Positions 58,061 through 64,000 of a stretch of 64,000 nt of DNA are shown piece after piece. The notes under the pieces were generated by a model. That model was given only the letters and a program-made list of their open reading frames with translations. It had not been told where the DNA came from and did not search any database. The position numbers were made by a program, and so were the translations under genes. Within the stretch, counting starts at the first letter, position 1. Each line of letters starts with the position of its first letter. This DNA comes from Caulobacteraceae bacterium. Its GTDB lineage: Bacteria > Pseudomonadota > Alphaproteobacteria > Caulobacterales > Caulobacteraceae. The stretch covers positions 1 through 64,000 of the forward strand of contig JAUJMO010000003.1 in the NCBI GenBank assembly GCA_030446805.1, written 5' to 3'.

Positions 58061-58828
58061 ATGATCTCATCCTCGTCGCCGCTGGCCCTGGCCGTCGCCG
58101 GCGCGGCCGGCCGCATGGGCCGGGCCGTGCTCGCCCTGGCCGCCGAACGGCCCGAGATGGAGGTCGTCGGCCGTTTCGACCGCGGGGACGGCCAGGCCCG
58201 AGAGGCGGCCCTGACCGCATGTTCGGTCGTGGTGGACTTCACTACGGCCGAGGCTTCCACCGACCTGGCCGAGCTCGGCGCCGAGCGAGGCCGACCCGCC
58301 CTGGTGATCGGCTCCACCGGCTTCACCCCGGAGCAGGACGCCCGAGTGGCGACCGCCGCCCGCCGGGTCGCGGTGGTGCGGTCCGGCAACTTTTCGCTGG
58401 GCGTCAACCTGCTGCTAGGCCTGGTTGAACAGGCCGCCCGCGCCCTGCCCGCCCGCGACTACGACGTGGAGGTGCTGGAAGCCCACCATCGCCGCAAGCT
58501 CGATGCGCCCTCAGGCACGGCGCTCATGCTGGGCGAGGCCGCCGCGAGGGGCCGCGGCTCGCGCCTGCCGGACTTGGCGGTGCGCGTCCGCGACGGCCTG
58601 ACCGGCCCCCGCCCCGACGGCGCCATCGGCTTCGCCGTGCTCCGGGCCGGCGGCGTCGTGGGCGAGCACAGCGTGGTGCTGGCCGCCGAGGACGAGATCA
58701 TCACCCTTTCGCATTCCGCCCGAGACCGGGGGCTGTTCGCCCGAGGCGCCTTAGCTGCGGCCGCCTGGGTCGCAGGCCGCCCACCCGGACTTTACGACAT
58801 GCAGGACGTGCTCGGGCTGAAGCCCTAG
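58061..58828 (+). CDS. dapB: 4-hydroxy-tetrahydrodipicolinate reductase
   Basis: A 255-residue DapB, second step of the diaminopimelate/lysine pathway. It has the NAD(P)-binding [14 protein letters not shown], the VVDFTTAE and GSTGFTPEQ blocks, the catalytic [16 protein letters not shown] with its HH-K and a [21 protein letters not shown]-terminal block. It stands alone on the plus strand, divergent from the hybrid kinase. Confidence 0.96.
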   Translation: MISSSSPLALAVAGAAGRMGRAVLALAAERPEMEVVGRFDRGDGQAREAALTACSVVVDFTTAEASTDLAELGAERGRPALVIGSTGFTPEQDARVATAARRVAVVRSGNFSLGVNLLLGLVEQAARALPARDYDVEVLEAHHRRKLDAPSGTALMLGEAAARGRGSRLPDLAVRVRDGLTGPRPDGAIGFAVLRAGGVVGEHSVVLAAEDEIITLSHSARDRGLFARGALAAAAWVAGRPPGLYDMQDVLGLKP

Positions 58829-58953
58829 TCGCGGCCCGTCGAGCCGAAACCGCCCGCGCCCCATTCGGATCGCTCAGGCTCGAGTTTCGCGTTCCGGCGA
58901 CATCCTCCAGAGTTTCAGCCGAACCTAGCGCGCGAGCGGGCGTTGGCTCCGGC

Positions 58954-59919
58954 ATGAGCTTCACCGGCCCGAACGACGCCCTGCAGATGTTCGGTGTGAC
59001 CCTGATCGGGGTTACGCCGGAGAACGGCCGCAAGCTGCTGCTGACCCTGGCCTTCATCCTGATCGCCTGGGCGATCGGGCGGGCGCTGAAGACGATCGCC
59101 GGTCTGGCGGTGGGCGGCCGCCGGTCGCCGCGCGCGCGATTCTGGGCGCGCCAGGGCGTGCGTATCATCACAGCCATCATCGTGATGATCGGCGTGCTGT
59201 CGATCTGGTTCGACGATCCCACCCGGCTCGCTACCGGGCTAGGGTTGGTGACGGCCGGGGTGGCCTTCGCCCTGCAGCGGGTGATCACGGCGGTCGCCGG
59301 CTACTTCGTCATCCTGCGCGGCAAGACGTTCAACGTGGGCGACCGGATCGTGATGGGCGGAGTGCGCGGGGACGTGGTCGCGCTGGACTTCATGCAGACC
59401 ACCATCATGGAGATGGGCCAGCCGCCGCCAGTGCAGAACGCCGACCCCGCCATGTGGATCAAGGCTCGCCAGTACACCGGCCGCATGGTCACGATCACGA
59501 ACGCCAAGATCTTCGATGAGGCGGTCTACAATTACACCCGCGACTTCGGTTTCCTGTTCGAGGAGATGACGCTCCCGATCAAGTACGACGCCGACCGTGC
59601 GCGGGCCGAAGCCATCCTGCTGGACGCCGCGCGTCGGCACACGGCGGAGTTCATGCAGCTCGGCGAGGCGGAGGCCGCAGAGCTCCAGCGCCGCTATTTC
59701 ATGAAGGAGCCCGACTTCGAACCGCGCGTCTTCTGGCGCATGACGGACAACTGGCTGGAGTTGACGGTGCGCTTCGTGGGGCGTGAGCACGGTGTCCGCG
59801 GTCTCAAGGACGCCATGACGCGCGAAATCCTGGCCGCCCTGGACGAAGCCGGGATCGGGCTCGCTTCGGCGACCTTCGAAGTCGTGGGCGTGCCGCCGCT
59901 GAAGATCACGGCCGGCTGA
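58954..59919 (+). CDS. MscS-type mechanosensitive channel
   Basis: A 321-residue small-conductance mechanosensitive channel-like protein. Three membrane helices are predicted: about 26-44, 65-86 and a pore helix region 90-120 (LGLVTAGVAFALQRVITAVAGYFVIL). The Gly/Ala-rich pore helix is followed by the beta domain (FNVGDRIVMGGVRGDVVALDFMQTTI). The loop GQPPPVQNADPAMWIKARQYTGR is longer than in E. coli MscS. Three bases separate it from the DUF2254 gene, so they are probably co-transcribed. Confidence 0.88.
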   Translation: MSFTGPNDALQMFGVTLIGVTPENGRKLLLTLAFILIAWAIGRALKTIAGLAVGGRRSPRARFWARQGVRIITAIIVMIGVLSIWFDDPTRLATGLGLVTAGVAFALQRVITAVAGYFVILRGKTFNVGDRIVMGGVRGDVVALDFMQTTIMEMGQPPPVQNADPAMWIKARQYTGRMVTITNAKIFDEAVYNYTRDFGFLFEEMTLPIKYDADRARAEAILLDAARRHTAEFMQLGEAEAAELQRRYFMKEPDFEPRVFWRMTDNWLELTVRFVGREHGVRGLKDAMTREILAALDEAGIGLASATFEVVGVPPLKITAG

Positions 59920-59922
59920 TCG

Positions 59923-61197
59923 ATGGGCAAGCGGCTCTTCCTGCTCGGCCGGCTGACGCAGGTTCTCTGGCTCCGGGCGGCCTTGTTCTGCCTGGCGGCG
60001 GTCGCGGCGGTGTTGCTGGCGCATGTGCTCGCCCCCTTCGTGCCCACTTCGGTCCCGACCACGGTGGGCGAGGACGCCGCGGAGGAACTGCTCAAGATCA
60101 TCGCTTCCAGCATGTTGGCGGTGGCCACCTTCTCGCTAGCGACCATGGTGGCGGCGGTAGGCTCGGTCATGGGCAACACCAGCCCCCGGGCCGCGGGTCT
60201 GCTGCTGGACGACCGCAGCGCGCAGAACGCCCTGTCCAGCTTCATCGCGGCCTTCATCTTCAGCGTGGTGGGCCTCGTCGCGGTGGGCGCTCGGTACTTC
60301 ACGGCCGAGGGGCGCTTCGTCCTGTTCCTCATGACCTTGGCCGTGCTCGTGCTGGTGATCATGCGGCTCCTGAAGTGGATCGACCAGCTGTCACGCTTGG
60401 GGCGCGTCGGTCATGTTATCGACCGGGTCGAGCAGGCCACGCGGCAAGCCTTGCAAAAACGCCAGCCCTTCCTGGGCGGCCGACGGGATGGCGAGGCGCC
60501 GCCCGGCTGCATCCCCGTACTGGCGCGCGAGGTAGGCTACGTGCAGCACGTCGACGTCGCTCATCTGGACGCAGTGGCCGGACGCGAGAGGCTGATCGTG
60601 CATCTGGCCTTGCTGCCCGGCGCCTTTGTCCGGCTGTCGCGCCCGCTGCTCTTCGTCGAGGGCGCCCAGGGAAAGCTGGACGCGAAAGTCGAAGCGGCCC
60701 TGGTCCGGAGCGTGGTTGTCGGTGACGCACGCACCTTCCAGCAGGATCCTCGCTTCGGACTGGTGGTGCTCGCCGAGATCGCCTCGCGGGCTCTGTCGCC
60801 CGCCGTCAACGACCCGGGCACGGCGATCGACGTCGTCGGCACGGCCGTGCGGCTGTTAAGCGTATGGGCCGAGAACCATTGGGAGGAGGAAGCCGTGTGC
60901 AAGCACCCGCACGTCGCCGTGCCCCCGCTCTCGGCCGCGGACTTCTTCGATGACGTGTTCCGACCGGTGGCTCGGGACGGAGCCGGAATGGTCGAGGTCG
61001 GGGCCGCTCTGCAGAAAGCTTTCGCCGATCTGACCACGGCCAAAGCCGCGGGGTTCGCCGAAGCCGCTCGCCATCATTCCCAAGCGGCGTTGAACCGTGC
61101 TGAGCAGGGTCTGACTTTCGAGGACGATAAGCAGGTGCTGCGCCGCCTTGCCGCCCAAGTGGAGGCGTCCCCGAGCGACAAGCGGTCCCTCACTTAG
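59923..61197 (+). CDS. DUF2254 membrane protein
   Basis: A 424-residue predicted membrane protein of the DUF2254 family: four helices in the N-terminal third (about 16-38, 58-80, 103-124, 130-152) and a soluble C-terminal part with the conserved ALSPAVNDPGTAIDVVGT block (given here as the family hallmark). Function unknown. It probably acts with the upstream channel gene. Its stop overlaps the tail of a broken DUF421 gene on the other strand. Confidence 0.87.
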   Translation: MGKRLFLLGRLTQVLWLRAALFCLAAVAAVLLAHVLAPFVPTSVPTTVGEDAAEELLKIIASSMLAVATFSLATMVAAVGSVMGNTSPRAAGLLLDDRSAQNALSSFIAAFIFSVVGLVAVGARYFTAEGRFVLFLMTLAVLVLVIMRLLKWIDQLSRLGRVGHVIDRVEQATRQALQKRQPFLGGRRDGEAPPGCIPVLAREVGYVQHVDVAHLDAVAGRERLIVHLALLPGAFVRLSRPLLFVEGAQGKLDAKVEAALVRSVVVGDARTFQQDPRFGLVVLAEIASRALSPAVNDPGTAIDVVGTAVRLLSVWAENHWEEEAVCKHPHVAVPPLSAADFFDDVFRPVARDGAGMVEVGAALQKAFADLTTAKAAGFAEAARHHSQAALNRAEQGLTFEDDKQVLRRLAAQVEASPSDKRSLT

Positions 61198-61565
61198 CCC
61201 TGTCGCGAGCCGGCTGTGAGACTTCCGTCCGACTCAAGGAACACGGCCTCCATGTCCTCGACGCTGCCCTTCACTGTCGCGAACAGCGCTCAGAACCTCC
61301 CCTTTGGTGACCGCTCGCGCTTCAGGGCGCCCTCGAGCAGGGCTCCGTTGCGCGCCAGCAAGGTGGGTTCCGAGCGGATCTGCCTGGAGAAGCGCGATGG
61401 GCTGATCGCCGACCCGGACGGCGGTTGAAAATCGGGCTGCTCAGACACCACAAGGCGTCGTCGACCGCAACGCCGAGATACCGGACCGTGCTCTGAGCTT
61501 CCGATCCAAGTAGAAGCTGGCGCCTTGAAGCTTCGCTCCTCGACACGGAGCGATTCACTCGCCAC
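61194..61565 (-). pseudogene. frameshifted C-terminal remnant of a DUF421 (YetF-like) gene
   Basis: The minus strand reads as the C-terminal domain of DUF421 in three successive frames: RFSRQIRSEPTLLARNGALL (down to about 61310, followed by EGALKRER), then VTKGEVLSAVRDS, then SVEDMEAVFLESDGSLT to a TAA at 61194. The breaks lie near 61308 and 61265, each one base out of phase. The N-terminal membrane helices are missing upstream of 61565. The fused text fits the family well, so this is a decaying gene and not chance, unless both shifts are sequencing errors. Confidence 0.7.
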
Positions 61566-61633
61566 CCCCCAAGCGATAGGTTAGAGCTCCCCCCTTTCCG
61601 CGCTGGCGGATCGGCGCCCAGTTCTCACGATAC

Positions 61634-63682
61634 ATGCACCACGCTGCGCAAGATCCGACCTATGTGGTCCTTTCCGTCCTCGTGGCCACCTTCGGGTCTT
61701 GGACTGCGCTTGACCTCTTCCGTCGGGTGCGGGCCCACTCGGGGCGCGCTCACCTGGCCTGGCTCGGAGCGGCCGCGCTCGCCATGGGCCTCAGCATCTG
61801 GGCCATGCACTTCATCGCGATGCTCGGCTTCGATCCGGGCTCGCCGGTCCGCTACGATGTCCGGCTTACCGGGCTCTCGTTGGTGCTGGCCATTGGAGCC
61901 ACCGGCGTGGCGTTTTTCGTCGCAAGCCACGGCCAGTTCCAAACAGGCCGAGTGCTCCTGGCCGGGTTGGTCATGGGGAGCGGGATCTGCCTCATGCACT
62001 ATGTCGGCATGGCGGCGCTGCGCTCGGCCGTTTCGCTCGGCTACGAGGCGATCTCCGTCGGTCTCAGCTTCGCCGTAGCCGTGACCGCTTCGACTGCGGC
62101 CTTGATCGCCGGCCGAAAGGAGCGATCAATCGACCGGCGGGCCGGCGCCGCACTCCTCCTGGGCTTGGCGATCGTGGGCATGCACTACACCGCCATGGCA
62201 GGCCTGCGGCTCGCGCCCGCAGCCGGAACACCCGTCTCACCCGCCGGCGTGGAGCCGATGGCTTTGGCCTTCCAGGTGACCCTGGGCGCGGTCGTTCTCC
62301 TGAGCCTGGGTCTGCTCGCATCCTTCTTCGACCGGCGGACCGAGATCATCGGCGCCATGGATGCGGGCCGGGTGGGCTATTGGGAGATGTCGCTGCCCCA
62401 ACAGGAGTTCCAGGGCTCAGCTAGGACCCTGGAGATTTTGGGCCTCGCGGGCGACCGGGCGCCCATCCCCGACGCGCGGCTCAGGGACGTGATCCACCCC
62501 GACGATCGCGAAGGTCGCGACACCCTGCTCCGTGCGGCCATCGCGAGCGGTTCGGACTACAGCGCCGATCACCGGATCACTCTTCCCGGCGGCGGTGTGC
62601 GCTGGGTCGACGTCCGAGGGCGCGTATTGACCGATGTGCGCGGCAGGGCCCGCAAGATCACGGGCGTAGTGCTTGATGTGAGCTCCCGTCACGAGGCCTA
62701 CGCCGCGGCTGAAGAGAGCGAGCGGCGGTTCCGGACCATGGCCGACAGCGCGCCGGCCCTGATCTGGATGAGCGACGCCGAGGGCCGGATCACCTTCGCC
62801 AACCGCCACTACGAACAGGTTTTCGGCAGGCCGGCGGACAGCATGGCCGAAAACGGCTGGCGCGGTGTCGTCCACCCCCACGACTTGGAGGCTTTCGAGA
62901 AGGGTTTCTTCGAAGCGTTCGCGCAACGAGAGCCCGTCACCCTCTACACCCGTGTGCTGGATCGAGAGGGCAAGCAGCGCTGGCTCAGGTGCGAGGCGGT
63001 GCCCCGACGTCAAGCGAACGGGGCCTTTGTCGGCTACACGGGTTGCAACGTCGATGTCACCGAAGCCAAGCTGGCCGAGGAACACCAACAGCTGCTGCTG
63101 CGCGAACTGGACCACCGGGTGAAGAACACCCTGACAGTGGTGATGGGGATCGCCGCCCAGACCGCGAGATCCAGCCGCTCGATCGAGGATTTCACCAGCA
63201 GTTTCATGGAACGAGTCTCGGCGCTGTCGCGGGCGCACAGCCTGCTCACAGCTCAGCATTGGGAAAGCACGTCTCTTCACGACTTGGCGGAAGTCGTCTT
63301 GGCGCCGCACATCGACTCCGAGGATCGGCTTAGTTTCGAGGGACCCGTAGTCCTGCTCACGCCGAAGGCGGCTCTGGCTATGAGCCTGATCCTGCACGAA
63401 CTGATCACCAACGCCGCTAAGCACGGAGCCTTGTCCATGCCGCAGGGCCGCATCGTTCTGGATTGGACGAGTCCGCCGAACGACGCGGGGCGTAAGGTGC
63501 GTCTTCGGTGGCGCGAAACCGGTGTTTCAGACCTACGCCCGCCTTCGCGTCGGGGGTTCGGGACCAAGCTGATCGAGGCTAGCGTCCGCATGGAGCTTGG
63601 GGGATCGTCCTCGGCCCAGTGGCGGGATGACGGCCTTGAGCAAATGATCGAATTTCCACTGCCATCAGGAGGCGGAACATGA
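61634..63682 (+). CDS. MHYT-PAS-HWE sensor histidine kinase
   Basis: A 682-residue membrane kinase. The N-terminal MHYT domain (about 10-235) has seven helices with three copies of the metal-ligand motif (WAMHFIAM, LMHYVGM, GMHYTAM), thought to bind copper and sense oxygen, CO or NO. Two PAS-like domains follow (about 240-355 and 360-485), then an HWE/HisKA_2 kinase core with phosphorylated H494 in ELDHRVKNTL and the N-box LHELITNAAKHGAL. It is coupled to the next regulator by a 4-base overlap. Confidence 0.9.
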   Translation: MHHAAQDPTYVVLSVLVATFGSWTALDLFRRVRAHSGRAHLAWLGAAALAMGLSIWAMHFIAMLGFDPGSPVRYDVRLTGLSLVLAIGATGVAFFVASHGQFQTGRVLLAGLVMGSGICLMHYVGMAALRSAVSLGYEAISVGLSFAVAVTASTAALIAGRKERSIDRRAGAALLLGLAIVGMHYTAMAGLRLAPAAGTPVSPAGVEPMALAFQVTLGAVVLLSLGLLASFFDRRTEIIGAMDAGRVGYWEMSLPQQEFQGSARTLEILGLAGDRAPIPDARLRDVIHPDDREGRDTLLRAAIASGSDYSADHRITLPGGGVRWVDVRGRVLTDVRGRARKITGVVLDVSSRHEAYAAAEESERRFRTMADSAPALIWMSDAEGRITFANRHYEQVFGRPADSMAENGWRGVVHPHDLEAFEKGFFEAFAQREPVTLYTRVLDREGKQRWLRCEAVPRRQANGAFVGYTGCNVDVTEAKLAEEHQQLLLRELDHRVKNTLTVVMGIAAQTARSSRSIEDFTSSFMERVSALSRAHSLLTAQHWESTSLHDLAEVVLAPHIDSEDRLSFEGPVVLLTPKAALAMSLILHELITNAAKHGALSMPQGRIVLDWTSPPNDAGRKVRLRWRETGVSDLRPPSRRGFGTKLIEASVRMELGGSSSAQWRDDGLEQMIEFPLPSGGGT

Positions 63683-64000
63683 TGGACTTCGGCGCGGTGG
63701 CGAGCGTCGCCTTGCAGCTGGCCGACCGCGACCAGGATCCAAAAGCAAGGAGCGGCCGAGCGCCGGGAGCCAGCCCCCGGGCGCTCCGAGTGTTGATTGT
63801 GGAAGACGAGCTCATGGTGGCCTGGCACCTCGAAAGCATGCTCGAAGCTATGGGTCACGAGGTGAGCGCCATCGCGCCCTCGGCCGAGGCCGCCGAAGCG
63901 GATTTCCGCGACCTCGAACCCGATCTTGTGTTCATGGACATCAATCTCGGCCGTGGGCCGAGCGGCATCGAGGTGGCCCGCACGCTGCTGGCCATCCGGG
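63679..64000 (+). CDS. response regulator, cut by window end
   Basis: The first 107 residues of a receiver-domain protein. After about 35 unconserved residues the receiver shows RVLIVEDELMVAWHLESMLE and the phospho-acceptor aspartate in LVFMDINLGRGPSG. The ATG at 63679 overlaps the kinase stop (ATGA) and has a strong AGGAGG site. It is the evident partner of the MHYT kinase; the long N-terminal extension is uncommon. Confidence 0.85.
   Translation, partial: MMDFGAVASVALQLADRDQDPKARSGRAPGASPRALRVLIVEDELMVAWHLESMLEAMGHEVSAIAPSAEAAEADFRDLEPDLVFMDINLGRGPSGIEVARTLLAIR

Noticed and set aside
56124-58064. 646-codon plus-strand frame over the hybrid kinase
   Set aside because: Antisense shadow of a kinase with all conserved boxes on the minus strand.

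Overview
The window is high-GC DNA from an alphaproteobacterium, most likely a member of the Caulobacterales (Caulobacter/Phenylobacterium/Brevundimonas type). This is inferred from gene content: an F1-ATPase operon without the Fo genes, an Hsp20-DUF1150 pair, fabA-fabB with a nearby fabI, hrcA-grpE followed by dnaK-dnaJ, several alphaproteobacterial-type sensor kinases including an HWE-type one, and a 'vgr-related' metallopeptidase-like gene. No rRNA or intact tRNA gene was found, and no CRISPR array.

Positions 1-8263 are the right part of an integrated genomic island. It carries a small partial gene, a DUF3800 gene, an IS1595-type insertion sequence, a complete type II CBASS anti-phage operon (DncV-like CD-NTase, Cap2 E1/E2 fusion, Cap3 JAMM protease) with a divergently transcribed Cap15-like membrane effector, and a tyrosine integrase. 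The island ends at a 45-bp copy of the 3' half of tRNA-Ala(GGC) followed by that tRNA's terminator hairpin, so the intact tRNA and the left end lie before position 1. Copies of GGGTAACA, direct and inverted, cluster around the integrase start.

Positions 8.3-22 kb are chromosomal. They hold a voltage-gated channel with an unusual selectivity filter, a photolyase, and a full equivalent of E. coli yjfIJKLMC split into two divergent arms (DUF2491-DUF350-DUF1190 leftward; DUF2170-PspA-ATP-grasp rightward). Next come a two-component system beside a truncated DUF4173 remnant, Hsp20 with DUF1150, ptsN-hpf, wrbA and two small genes.

Positions 22.4-29 kb hold the F1-ATPase operon atpH-A-G-D-C, with a phytanoyl-CoA-dioxygenase-like gene between atpG and atpD and a Mic60-like gene upstream of atpH. 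From 29 to 40 kb there are a MoeB-like gene, an SH3 protein, fabA-fabB, a GT1 glycosyltransferase, fabI, a GDSL autotransporter esterase, telA-xpaC, and three small secreted low-complexity proteins.

Positions 40-49 kb carry a tightly packed leftward run mutS-glnD-murJ-trpS and, upstream of it, rph. From 49 to 56 kb lies the heat-shock set hrcA-grpE and dnaK-dnaJ, interrupted by a dienelactone hydrolase and the vgr-related gene. The right end holds a hybrid histidine kinase, dapB, an MscS-type channel, a DUF2254 membrane protein, a frameshifted DUF421 remnant, and an MHYT-HWE histidine kinase translationally coupled to a response regulator cut by the window edge.
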